In this document: piece after piece, positions 22,605-32,492 of the stretch
How the letters are laid out: the number at the start of each line of letters is the position of its first letter
Numbering within the stretch: the stretch's first letter is position 1
Source: Steromphala cineraria
Taxonomy: Eukaryota > Mollusca > Gastropoda > Trochida > Trochidae
Direction: 5' to 3'
NCBI GenBank assembly: GCA_916613615.1
Contig: OU744730.1
Location: forward strand, 35,511,315-35,575,314
DNA: 64,000 nt
Notes under the pieces: model-generated
The model's database searches: none
Told to the model about the DNA's origin: nothing
The model's input: the letters and a program-made list of their open reading frames with translations, nothing else
Program-made: the position numbers and the translations under genes

Positions 22605-24030
22605 CCCGTCCGGCTCACAACTTCTAAACTAATCATCACATATTGATCAAATTTGATATGGAGATACATAATCATATGAAGGTGTGTCATGAAGAACAAT
22701 TTTGGAAATATTTTTATAAAATTTTGCCTTTTTTGGAAAAAAATGAGGACTCTGTTGCAAAACTGTTACAAATCCTGTCCGGCTCATTACTTCTAAACTA
22801 ATCATCACATATTGATCAAATTTGATATGAGGATACATAATCATATGAACGTGTGTCATGAAGAACAATTTTGGAAATATTTTTATAAATTTTGCCTTTT
22901 TTGGCAAAAAATGAGGACTCTGTTGGAAAACTGTTACAAATCCTGTCCGGCTCATAACTTCTAAACTAATCATCACATATTGATCGAATTTGATATGGAG
23001 ATACATAATCATATGAAGGTGTGTCATGAAGAGCAATTTTGGAAATATTTTTGTAAAATTTTGCCTTTTTTGGCAAAAAATGAGGACTCTGTTGGAAAAC
23101 TGTTACAAATCCTGTCCGGCTCATAACTTCTAAACTAATCATCACATATTGATCAAATTTGATATGGAGATACATAATCATATGAAGGTGTGTCATGAAG
23201 AACAATTTTGGAAATATTTTTTATAAAATTTTGCCTTTTTTGGCAAAAAATGAGGACTCTGTTGGAAAACTGTTACAAATCCTGTCCGGCTCATAACTTC
23301 TAAACTAATCATCACATATTGATCGAATTTGATATGGAGATACATAATCATATGAAGGTGTGTCATGAAGAGCAATTTTGGAAATATTTTTATAAAATTT
23401 TGCCTTTTTTGGCAAAAAATGAGGACTCTGTTGGAAAACTGTTACAAATCCTGTCCGGCTCATAACTTCTAAACTAATCATCACATATTGATCAAATTTG
23501 ATATGGAGATACATAATCATCTGAAGGTGTGTCATGAAGAACAATTTTGGAAATGTTTTTATAAAATTTTGCCTTTTTTGGCAAAAAATGAGGACTCTGT
23601 TGGAAAACTGTTACAAATCCTGTCCGGCTCATAACTTCTAAACTAATCATCACATATTGATCAAATTTGATATGGAGATACATAATCATATGAAGGTGTG
23701 TCATGAAGAACAATTTTGGAAATATTTTTATAAAATTTTGCCTTTTTTGGCAAAAAATGAGGACTCTGTTGGAAAACTGTTACAAATCCTGTCCGGCTCA
23801 TTACTTCTAAACTAATCATCACATATTGATCAAATTTGATATGGAGATACATAATCATATGAAGGTGTGTCATGATGAACAATTTTAGAAATATTTTAAT
23901 AAAATTTTGCCTTTTTTGGCAAAAAATGAGGACTCTGTTGGAAATCTGTTACAACTAAACTAATCACATTTTTGATCAAATTTGTTATTGAGATACAAAA
24001 TCATATGTTGGTGTGTCATGAAGAGCAATT
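22605..24030 (+). repeat. 169-bp tandem array (about 8 copies)
   Basis: CCTGTCCGGCTCATAACTTC recurs at a spacing of 168-170. Anchors (GGCTCA) lie at about 22612, 22781, 22949, 23118, 23288, 23457, 23626 and 23795. Units are more than 90 percent identical in the middle and degrade at both ends. The period is not a multiple of three, and the short minus-strand frames in it are a by-product of the repeat. Confidence 0.95.
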
Positions 24031-24299
24031 TTGAAAATATGTTTGTTTAAATATGATCAAATTGATCTTGAAGATCCAAATACATAATACATAAATTCAT
24101 TCGTTTGATTTTAACTTTGTCAGTTAAGTCCAATTATGCCCAACAATGAACATAAAGTTGGTATGATTTAGTTTCTTTATTAGAACAGTTTCTTTCATTT
24201 CCTGGAAAAGTTGTGTTAATTTGTGCGACAAAAATTAATCGGCAATATGATAAGGAAAACCTATACATATTGTGCAATTTGCGGGGGATATAGCTCGAC

Positions 24300-24996
24300 C
24301 ATGTCAGCTGCTTGTTCAGAATATTCTTGGCTGATCTGACAGCTCTCTCTGCTAGTCCATTACTCTGTTGATAGTTGGGACTACTTGTTTTGTGTTGAAA
24401 TCCCCAGGCTGCGGCAAATTAAAACAATTCACTTGTGCTGAATTGTGGCCCGTTATCTGAGTATAGGGTGTCCGGGATTCCAAATCTGGCAAAGTGACTC
24501 TTCAGTTTCCTGATTATTGTGGCTGACTCTGTGCTTTCGAGTCCACCAGTGCGAGGTAGGTCTTTCGCTTGAAAGTAAACAGGTCTGTTGCTAGGGCTTG
24601 CCATGGTCTCTCTGGAACTCTGCACTGCTTGAGAGGTTCCTTCTGTTGGTGAGGTTTGCATGCATTGCAAATGTCACAACTTGAGACATATTTTTCCATG
24701 TCTTGATGAAGTTCTGGCCAATAAGGAAATTCCCTAGCTTGTCTCTTCGATGCTTGTGCTGAGCTGTGTCCTCTGTGTACCTGCTCCATGTATTCTCTTC
24801 TGAACCTGGGTGGTACGACAATCTTCTCACCTATGTAGAAGATTGAGGAATACTGTGCGAGCTCATCTTGAAGCGAGTAGTTTGGTTTGACGTCTGGGTG
24901 AACATCTCTCTTGTATTCTGGCCATCCATGTTGAATGTAGCGATTCAACTGCTGCATGAGTGGATCTCTTTCTGTTTCCATCTGTAATTGCTCCAT
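24300..24996 (-). pseudogene. Gypsy integrase, zinc domain and catalytic core (proximal half)
   Basis: Minus strand: the zinc-binding part (HRGHSSAQASK ... CDICN) at about 24800-24670, the first catalytic Asp region (ALATDLFTFK) near 24590, a frameshift, the second Asp region (LYSDNGPQFS) near 24450, then the Glu-containing helix (NGLAERAVRSAKNIL) near 24330. All three acidic residues are recognisable, but they lie in different frames and the gene then ends at the inserted element. It would have joined cDNA ends to host DNA. Confidence 0.85.
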
Positions 24997-25395
24997 TCTG
25001 TTCTGACATAGGTAAGACTGTCATTACTTCAAATTCGTCTTCCTGGTTTGACTTGTCACTGAGGTATGCTCGGGAAAGGGCGATGATCAGATCTTTTCCT
25101 TTCTTGTAGACCAAATCAATCGAGTATTGCTGGAGCTTCAACAGCATGCGCTGTAGTCTTGCAGGTGCAGCAAACAGTGGTTTCTTGCAAATCGTGATGA
25201 GTGGCTGGTGGTCTGTTTCCACTGTGACTCTTCGTCCATATATGTAATCATGGAATTTCTCACAGGCAAAGAGAATTGCTAGTAGTTCTTTCTCAATCTG
25301 GGCATAATTCATCTGTGACTTTGTCATCGACTTCGATGCATATGCTATCGGCTGACCTTCTTACAAAACTGCTGCGCCCAGTCCACTTTTCAAAG
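24863..25395 (-). pseudogene. Gypsy RNase H
   Basis: Minus strand: LTCDALKSGLGAAVL (25420-25375), then a stop, then a frame with NYAQIEKELLAILFACEKFH, VETDHQPL and the segment ending in ALSRAY, the order expected for the Gypsy RNase H domain that removes RNA from the hybrid. In the last motif the usual VADALSR appears as IIALSR, so a short in-frame loss has occurred. The domain is preceded directly by RT and followed by integrase. Confidence 0.8.
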
Positions 25396-25397
25396 CG

Positions 25398-26264
25398 TCA
25401 CATGTGAGTGTGATTGGCTTGTTCAGGTTGTAGAACTTCAATGTGGTTGCATTGCTGATCTCTTGACCATGACCATGCATTTTCTTTCTGCAGCAAGTCT
25501 CGAAGTGGAGATGCTATTTCACTCAGCCCTGGTATGAACTTTGCTAGGTATGTGACCATTCCTAGAAATCTGCGTAGGGCTGGCAATCCGTCTGGCTCTG
25601 GCATGTTGACAATTGCTCTGACCTTCTCTGGGTCGGGTTTGACACCTTCATCTATAAGCAAATGTCCAACGTAGCTGACGGTATTCACCTTGAAATGGAA
25701 CTTGTTTGGATAAAGCTTGAGTCCAATCTGTTCCACTCTGTTGAGAACCTTGATGACGTTCCTGTCATGCTGCTTTTCTGTTTCTCCCCACACCAGTAAG
25801 TCGTCCATGATTCCTTCACAAGGTAGACCGCTGAACAGACTGTCCATGTGTTTCTGAAACACTTCGCTGGCTGAGGTAATTCTAAACGGCATTCTGAGGT
25901 ACCTGTATCGTCCATATGGAGTGTTGAATGTGGTCAACAATGATGTGCTGTGTGAGAGGGGAATCTGCCAAAAACCTTGAGATGCGTCAAGTTTCGTGAA
26001 CCACTTGGCTTCAGGCATTCTTGCCGTAATCTCCTCCACTGTTCTCATCGGGTAGTGCTGCCTTTTTATGGCCCTGTTTAAATCCATCTGGTCGATGCAA
26101 ATTCGTACCTTGTTGGTATCTTTCTTCTTTGCGATTACCATGGATGATACCCAATCAGTAGGCTCTGTGACAGGAGTGATGACTCCATCTCGGACCATCT
26201 CGTCTAATTCCTCTTTCACCTTTTCTTGCATCGCTATTGGTAGTCGACGTAGAGCTCTTATCAC
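25398..26264 (-). pseudogene. Gypsy reverse transcriptase domain
   Basis: A 288-residue frame with RT motifs in order: VSSMVIAKKKDTNKVRICID (fingers), KLDASQGFWQIPL (motif A, Asp present), MPFRITSASEVFQKHM (motif B), IMDDLLVWG (motif C, Asp-Asp intact), then YVGHLLIDEGVKPDPEKV and the FLGMVTYLAKFIP connection. Most catalytic residues remain, but the frame shifts near the RNase H junction and the initiation region is separated from protease. It would copy element RNA into DNA from the tRNA primer. Confidence 0.88.
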
Positions 26265-26423
26265 AGGTAGTATGTCGCTGTCTAGCGCTGCACTGTACTC
26301 AACTGGTAAGTTTCCAAGTTTCCATCAAACAAACTGTGATACTGTTTCAAAATCTGTGCCTCGGTTAGTGGCTCTGTCTTCTTCTCATCTAAGCTGAGTC
26401 CATCAATGTTGTATACATCATCA

Positions 26424-26924
26424 TCAAACAACAACTTCAGTCGTACACTGTCTTTCAATCCGATCAAATGGCTTGAGTGACTGTTCAATTACATGAAAAG
26501 TGAGGGTTTCTTCTTCATTCTTATATCTACAGTTCAATTGGGTTCTTCCCAGAGTTCTGAGTGAGCTTCCTCCATAACTGACTAATGTAACAGTGTGCTG
26601 TCTGTTTATCTTTTCCCCTTGACAAACCTTCTTGAACATGGCGAAAGGCATAACATTACATTTGTCTTCTGTGTCAACCGTCAGACGAACTTGTTCATTA
26701 TTGACAATGATACTTGCATAGGCTTCAGGTGGTGAATCTTCAATGTCATCAATTTCCAAGGAATTAAGGAAGAAAACGTTATTCTCATCATCTTCATCTG
26801 TCTGTTCATCAATATCATGTACACTGCGTCTTTGTGTATACTTGGATTGTCTCCCGTCTTTTCTTGTTTTTCTGATAAGTTTGTTTTTCTTTGGCATGAT
26901 ATGGATTCTTACAAGCATTGGCAA
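26424..26924 (-). pseudogene. Gypsy protease region with altered active site
   Basis: Minus-strand frame of 166 residues joining the end of gag to an aspartic protease fold: YASIIVNNEQVRLTVDTEDK, then CNVMPFAMFKKV and the flap-like SYGGSSLRTLG. The usual Asp-Thr-Gly triad reads Asp-Thr-Glu, which should abolish activity. The protein would normally cut the Gag-Pol precursor. It runs into the RT region at about 26430. Confidence 0.8.
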
Positions 26925-27595
26925 AGTGATTCATTTTTCCACATTTGTTACATTTCTTTCCATATGCTGGGCAACGTCCAGATGGATGTTCATAAGTATA
27001 ATTTCTACATCTGGGAAATGTTCTTGAATTACTGATGGCATGTACCTCTGCAGGTTTTATACATAGTTCTTGCAAACCCTTGCCAGAAATTTCTTCTATA
27101 GTACATGTAGCAACAGCTTTTTGCAAATCAAGTTCACTTGTTTTGAGTGATGTTTTTCTCAAACTATCAGAGTTTACACCACAAACTATTCTGTCTCTAA
27201 GCATTTCATCTTTCAAATTTCCAAAATTACATGAATTTGCTTTGTTGATTGGATCTGAATAAAATTTTTGAAATGGTTCACCTTTTTGTTGAATCCTTGA
27301 AAAGAATCTAAATCTCTCCAGTGTAATGTTCGTTTGAGGAACGCACAGTTGTATGAATTTAGCCTTAAGCACAGATAATTTCTCACGAGATTTTTCACCT
27401 GTGTATTGAAATGACTTCTCCCTTTCTATTTCCTCCTTTCCTGCGATATTCAAGAAAATATATGCTTTTGTCTTCCCATTCTTGTTCGTGTGCAGCAGCA
27501 AGGAAAATATCAAATTCCTGTTCAAATTGACGCCAGTTTTCTGCTACATCGCCTTCAAAAGATAAAGGTTTAGGTCTATTTAGAGTGTCCGCCAT
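26815..27595 (-). pseudogene. Gypsy gag (capsid and nucleocapsid)
   Basis: Starts at an ATG at 27595 (MADTLNRPKPLSFEGDVAEN), the usual Mag-type gag beginning. A frameshift near 27470 moves the frame to a block with the capsid-like ERFRFFSRIQQKGEPFQKFY and LRDRIVCG words. The nucleocapsid has one good CCHC knuckle (CNKCGKMNHFANAC) preceded by a degenerate one in which the second Cys is Tyr. Gag packages element RNA into particles. Confidence 0.82.
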
Positions 27596-27702
27596 GATAA
27601 CTGTTGATCGTTCGTCGAGCAGACGACAAATTTCAAATCACAAACTCACACACTGTCACAACACCCTCAGCATGACGCTGTTCAAATGTCAGTTATGTTA
27701 TC

Positions 27703-27722
27703 GTACTTAATTTCTGACACCA
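27703..27722 (-). other. Primer-binding site
   Basis: Minus strand TGGTGTCAGAAATTAAG directly after the 5' LTR. TGGTGTCAGAA is the usual start of a tRNA-complementary site in this group of Gypsy elements. Confidence 0.8.
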
Positions 27723-27889
27723 TGTTAAATGATGTATGACCGACACTGGTTGTTGGTTCAATCATTTATAGAGCTTTGTGTTTACATGTTACAATAACAC
27801 AGACGCGCAGGTTGCGGCCATGATGGTATTGAGAGCGAGGCTCGGTTGTTACTATAATCGTAACCAGAAGTCGGTATATGGATTCTACA
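27723..27889 (-). repeat. 5' LTR of the Gypsy element (167 bp)
   Basis: Partner of 21100-21268; TG...CA ends and an adjoining GGCGA target copy. It should hold the promoter, though no clear TATA box is seen. Confidence 0.93.
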
Positions 27890-27894
27890 GGCGA

Positions 27895-28923
27895 TAACTA
27901 TTATAGTAAGGTGTTACAAAACTCAGTATCGCTCCGTTGTTATTTTTAGCGGCTGTAGAGCAGTAGAAAACAATCTACAATTGAAACATTTATTTCCTGG
28001 CAGGACGATCCCTAATCAAGAGTTATGTAGAATATTTACCAAATTTGATGATGCGTTTTAATATTAGAAACGAAAACGTCTAAAAAAATGGCGATAACTG
28101 TTCGCCAGCCAGTATTGATCACTGTGTTAAAAATTATCACTACTTTCTGTATGTTGTTTAAATTGGTGCCGTTTCTAAGATAAAGAATGGAGGAATAAAC
28201 CAAAATTATTGGTTGTATCTAAGACAATTCACCACAAATTTGCATAATTTGAATGTAATGGGACAAAAGTTTAATCCATGAAAATTATAAACTATGGTAC
28301 AGTAATTAAGTTTTCAAAAGGTAGACTGGGCCGTGAATAAAATAGTGGAAAGCGAAAATTAATTAGGTCACAGTGAGTCGGGAATCTCAATTATCGTCAT
28401 CCCTACTCAGTAATGTGATCATTGCACAACTCGTGACTACTTGGCGTACAAGCGCGCTGTCTGAACTAGCGTTGTTTTCATACTTTGCATAATGTTTCAC
28501 TTTAAACTGTGCAACATTCAGAACTATTACTTATGAATATGTTGAACCATATTGGAAATGCCAGTACCATATTGGAAATGTTCGATTATAAAAAAAACTT
28601 CCGGACGATGAAACTTACAGATTTTCATTAGACAGATATTTGTTCTACAGCTTCATTTGGTATATTAAGCTAGACATTCTGTCGGCAAAGGAAATAACAT
28701 TGAATTGGCAGCAATTGTCTTGTACACATCTATTGTCCAGTGTCCACTCAACCAGACACGATGGCGCCATCAAATAGCAACCCAGCAGTTATATGACTTG
28801 TTACAACACATGACCAGAGTCACTGGTCATCAATAAACTGACACCTCACACCTGTTATCTGTAATATCGGTCTCCATAATACACAACTTCAAATGGCAGA
28901 TGTCCGGATGTCTTCAGAGTACT
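27895..28923. other. No gene recognised
   Basis: AT-rich, with a small direct repeat (ACCATATTGGAAATG, twice at 28548-28580). No open frame or element end was identified. Confidence 0.45.
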
Positions 28924-30200
28924 TTTTAGCTCATCTGGCCTGTAAGGCATGATGGGCTTATGGCATGGCATGGTGTCAGGCGTCCGTCCGTCTTTTCTAG
29001 ACCAATAAGGCCTAGAAAGCTGAAACTTTGTGTACAGACTCCTTGCCTAGTGAGGATTATAACTATGCTTTGGTGGCCCTAAAAAAGGGCCACAGAGGCC
29101 ACGCCCTAAAAACCTATTTCCATCCTCTTCCGAAGCATAAGGCCTAGAAAGCTGAAAATTTGTCTACAGACTTCTTGGCTAGTGAGGATTATAAGGTGTA
29201 GATTTTGTGACCCTGTGACCCTATTAATGGCCTCAGGGGCCACACCCTAAACATCTATTTCCATCTTCATCTCCAGAACCATAAGGCCTAGAAGGCTGAA
29301 AATTGGCGTACAGACTCCTTGGCTAGTGAGGATTATAAATTGTAGATTTTTAGCTCATCAGGTCTGAAAGACCCGATGGGCTTATGGCATGGCATGGCGT
29401 CCGGCATCCGTCCATCCGTCCATCCGTCCATCCGTAAACTTTTCACATTTTCGACTTCTTCTCCAGAACCAATGACTATAGAGAGCTCAAATTTGATGTG
29501 GAGACTCCTTGGCAATTGGGGATTCTAAATTGTAGATTTCATGACCTCATGACCACAAATGGGGTCACAGGGGTCAAAACCTTAAAAACCTATTTTCATC
29601 TCCTTCTCCAGTTCCAAAAGGTCTAGAGAGCTGAAAAGTTGTGTGTAGACTCCTTGGCCAATGAGGATTCTAAATTGTAGATTTCATGACCTCATGACCC
29701 CAATTGGGGTCACAGGGGCCAAAACCTTAAAAACCTATTTTCATCTTCTTCTCCAGTTCCAAAAGGTCTAGAGAGCTAAAAAGTTGTGTGTAGACTCCTT
29801 GGTCAATGGGGATTCTAAATTGTAGATTTCGTGACCTCATGACCCCAATTGGGGTCACAGGGGTGAAAACCTTAAAAACCTATTTTACTCCATCTTCTCC
29901 AGTTCCAAAAGTTCTAGAGAGCTAAAAAGTTGTGTGTAGACTCCTTGGCCAATGAGGATTCTAAATTTTAGGTTTGGTTACCCCTTGACCCCAATTGGGG
30001 TCAAAGGGGTCAAAACTTTAAAAACATATTTTACTCCTTTTTCTCCAGTTTCAAAAGGTCTAGAGACCTGAAAAGTTGTGTGTAGACTCCTGGGCAAATG
30101 GGAATTCTAAATTTTAGGTTTGGTGACCCAATGACCCTAAATGGGGTCACAGGGGTCAAAACCTTTTTCCATCAAAAGTCTGATGAGCTACAGAGCCCAT
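28924..30200 (+). repeat. TTTAGCTC repeat with 146-bp tandem core, first block
   Basis: Two starts (28924 and 29347) read TTTTTAGCTCATC...GATGGGCTTATGGCATGGCA followed by GTCCGTCC or CATCCGTC runs. Units with CTCCAGTTCCAAAAGGTCTA recur at about 29611, 29756, 29902 and 30048 (period 145-146). Each unit ends in a GTGACC...GGGGTCACAGGGGTCA stretch. The block ends at GATGAGCTACAGAGCCCATG (30183-30202), the complement of part of the start, giving short inverted ends. No protein is encoded. Confidence 0.9.
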
Positions 30201-30429
30201 GGCTCTATTTTGTGAACATGTGGCTTCTAATAAGGACAAAACCACATTGGCCACACCCTGAAGCAAAATCAAATGTAAAGCCTGATGCCAAGTGTTATTT
30301 CAGGCTGCTCAATCAATCGCACAAATTTAACCATGAAAAATGACAATAGGAAATGAATTGGTGCTTTGTATTTTAACCCCTTACCTTTTCTACCTATCAG
30401 TTGTCTCGGCAATTATTATGAGCAGCATT

Positions 30430-31335
30430 TTTAGGCATGGCCCGTCATCTGGCGTCCGTCCGTCCGGCGTCCGTCCGTAAACTTTTGACACTTTCGACTT
30501 CTCCTCATGAACCATACACATTAGAGAGCTGAAATTTTGTGTACAGGTACCTTAGCATATGGAGATTCTAATTTGTAACTTTGGTGACCCTGTGACCCCA
30601 AATAGGGTCACAGGGGTCACAACTTTAAAAACCTATTTTCATCTTCTTCTCCAGTTCCAGAAGGACTAGAGAGTTAAAAATGATATGTGCAGACTCCTTG
30701 GCCAATGGGGATTCTAATTTGTAACTTTGGTTACCCCAAATAGGGTCACAGGGGTCACAACCTTAAAAACCTATTTTCATCTTCTTCTCCAGTTCTATAA
30801 GGACTAGAGAGTTAAAAACGATATGTGCAGACTCCTTGGCCAATGGGGATTCTAAATTGTAGATTTCGTGACCCCATGACCCCAAATAGGGTCACAGGGG
30901 TCACAACCTTAAAAACTTATTTTCATCATCATCTTTAGCTCGTAAAGGTCTATTGAGCTGAAAGACTGCATGTAGACTCCTTGGCCAATTGGGATTCTAA
31001 ACTGTAGGTTTCGTGACCCCATGACCCCAAATAGGGTCACAGGGGTCACAATCTTAAAAACCTATTTTTCTCCATTAGATGACAGTCTATGGCAAATTTA
31101 TTTCTCCTTGGATATTTGAGTGTGGACTTCTTTCACTGTCTGATATTGGCGATCTAGAAAGTGTTGAATAATAATAAATCATTTGGGTAAGGAAATTTAT
31201 TCCGAAATCGTTACATTTGTTTTGTAATTTTTTAATAGGTTTTCTTGCAATAGGTAACATCAGTTTCATTCTTAGCTCTTCTGGCCTGTATAAAGCAAAC
31301 TTGATATAATGCTTAATGAGCTACAGAGCCAATGG
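30430..31335 (+). repeat. TTTAGCTC repeat, second block
   Basis: Starts with a degraded GCATGGCCCGTCATCTGGCG head and GTCCGTCC run and contains four units (about 30654, 30792 and two weaker). It ends with AATGAGCTACAGAGCCAATG (31316-31335), matching the end of the first block. It directly abuts the DIRS element. Confidence 0.85.
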
Positions 31336-31435
31336 CTCTATTTTTGGATTATCTGGTGATTCCTTTGAATTTACTGTGTTTCCTGGAAGTTTCTTGGGTG
31401 AGATTTTTCCTTGCGTGTTGGTAACTATTTTCATC

Positions 31436-32405
31436 ATGTCCTCCATTCAGAAGAAATGTGTTGAATGTCAGCGCTACTTGTGCAAAGGCGATCCTCATTT
31501 CCTTTGTTACGCCTGTTGTGATAAGACCTCATGTACCTATACCAATCGATGTCTTCTGTGTAACCTCCTAACCCTCGATGACTGGCAAGCTATGCATTCC
31601 GCTAGGACCAAGCCTAAGACCCCCAAGCGTAAGGCTACGGCCAAACCCTCTAGTGCAGCCAAGAAGCCTCCCGTTTCTACTCCCGAGGTCAAGCCCACTG
31701 AGTTGGACCAGATTAAAGCCATGCTAGCCACCCTTACTTCTTCCATGGTCACCATGCAGAAGGAGTCGGGTGAACGTTTTTCGGCTTTGGAGGCTAACCA
31801 ATCAACGAGTCGCACGCGGCCTGACTCCCTGACCCGAGCGTCGGTGGAGCGGGCGGTCGTCTCTGTTCCTCTGTCGGGCCAAGGTATCACGGACCTAGAC
31901 CCCGTGGCTTTCCACGGCCCGCATGGGCCCAGCAGTCTGACTGCTCGTGATCCACCCGTGACTGTCACGGCGCCCAGCGGCTCACAGGCTTCGCATGGGG
32001 ATCGGAGTGCCAAGGTGGATCCCTCTGCACGGGCGGTCCGTGAACCGAGTGCGGGCTTCATTGACACTGCTGACCCTCTGCTAATTCCCATGCTTCACGA
32101 TGTTGACGCTCTTCTCATGCTTATACGGACACAGACTCCTTGGATTTCTCGGTCACGGCCCATGAAGAACAATTAATCATTCCGTCGAGGATTTCTCCTA
32201 TGCCTTGAATCCGGGTTGGTCTTTCACTGAGAAGATTGAATACCTTCAGCGACTGAAACCTTGCACGGCTCCTTTGGTTTCTGAGGATACGGCCTCTCCT
32301 AGTCCCAAGGAACTCGGGGACTCGGGGTCGCAACCCCCTTCCTGTCCTACCAAGTTTTCCTTACCCCATTCATCGGTAGTCAAGACAGCATGTAATGAGA
32401 TCTAA
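31436..32405 (+). pseudogene. DIRS-type retrotransposon gag-like protein
   Basis: ATG at 31436 opens a ~247-residue frame. Its first 45 residues are a cysteine cluster (C8/C11, C16, C24/C27/C28, C33, C40/C43) of the kind at the start of DIRS gag proteins. A Lys/Pro-rich region (60-90), a probable coiled segment (LDQIKAMLATLTSSMVTMQK) and a low-complexity Ser/Thr/Pro/Ala tail follow. A frameshift at about 32175 moves the continuation (LNPGWSFTEKIEYLQRL) to the next frame (32205-32405). Composition is GC-richer than the surroundings, as in the rest of this element. Proposed role: nucleoprotein packaging. Confidence 0.75.
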
Positions 32406-32492
32406 TTCCGCCGACTGCCGTTCATCCACAAGGAAAGAGGTTTTTCCTTCAAGGCCCAAAACTTCAAGCCGCGCTAGAACGCGATCTCGGAG

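Larger units (their letters stand above)
22325..24306. mobile_element. Pearl-like non-autonomous element with tandem core, inserted in the Gypsy integrase
   Basis: CCATGTCA at 22325-22332 is repeated at 24299-24306, an 8-bp target duplication flanking the element (22333-24298). The ends are imperfect inverted repeats sharing TATCCCCCGCAA (22340-22351 and its complement near 24280-24291). Inside, from the left: a second short palindrome (CCGCAACAACGAAGTTGCGG), a (CCGT)n run, then a ~169-bp tandem array to about 24030, then an AT-rich tail. No protein is encoded. A tandem core of about 160-170 bp next to (ACGG)n recalls the pearl/BIV160 elements described from bivalves. The 8-bp duplication instead fits hAT-type transposition. 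Confidence 0.8.
21095..27894 (-). mobile_element. Full-length Gypsy (Mag/CsRN1-like) LTR retrotransposon, inactivated
   Basis: Bounded by GGCGA at 21095-21099 and 27890-27894, a 5-bp target duplication. LTRs lie at 21100-21268 and 27723-27889. On the minus strand the order is 5' LTR, primer-binding site, gag with zinc knuckle, protease, RT, RNase H, integrase, polypurine tract, 3' LTR. That order (RT before integrase) is diagnostic of Gypsy/Ty3 elements. The LTRs are short and differ at roughly a tenth of positions, so insertion is not recent. gag, pol and integrase all carry frameshifts, the protease active-site triad is altered, and a second element (22333-24298) splits integrase. The clade is judged from RNase H/integrase style and the short LTRs. 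No envelope gene is present. Confidence 0.93.

Noticed and set aside
22517..23882. A ladder of similar 60-130-residue minus-strand frames (MFFMTHLHMIMYLHIKFDQY...)
   Set aside because: They are one frame repeated by the 169-bp tandem array; the period is not divisible by three and no gene context exists.
19340..28100. AACAGTTATCGCCAT at 19340 and its complement at 28082 as ends of one element
   Set aside because: Only about 15 bases match, with no further similarity or duplication.
31537..32091. A 184-codon minus-strand frame opposite the DIRS gag
   Set aside because: A shadow of the GC-rich gag; the plus-strand cysteine cluster identifies the real coding strand.
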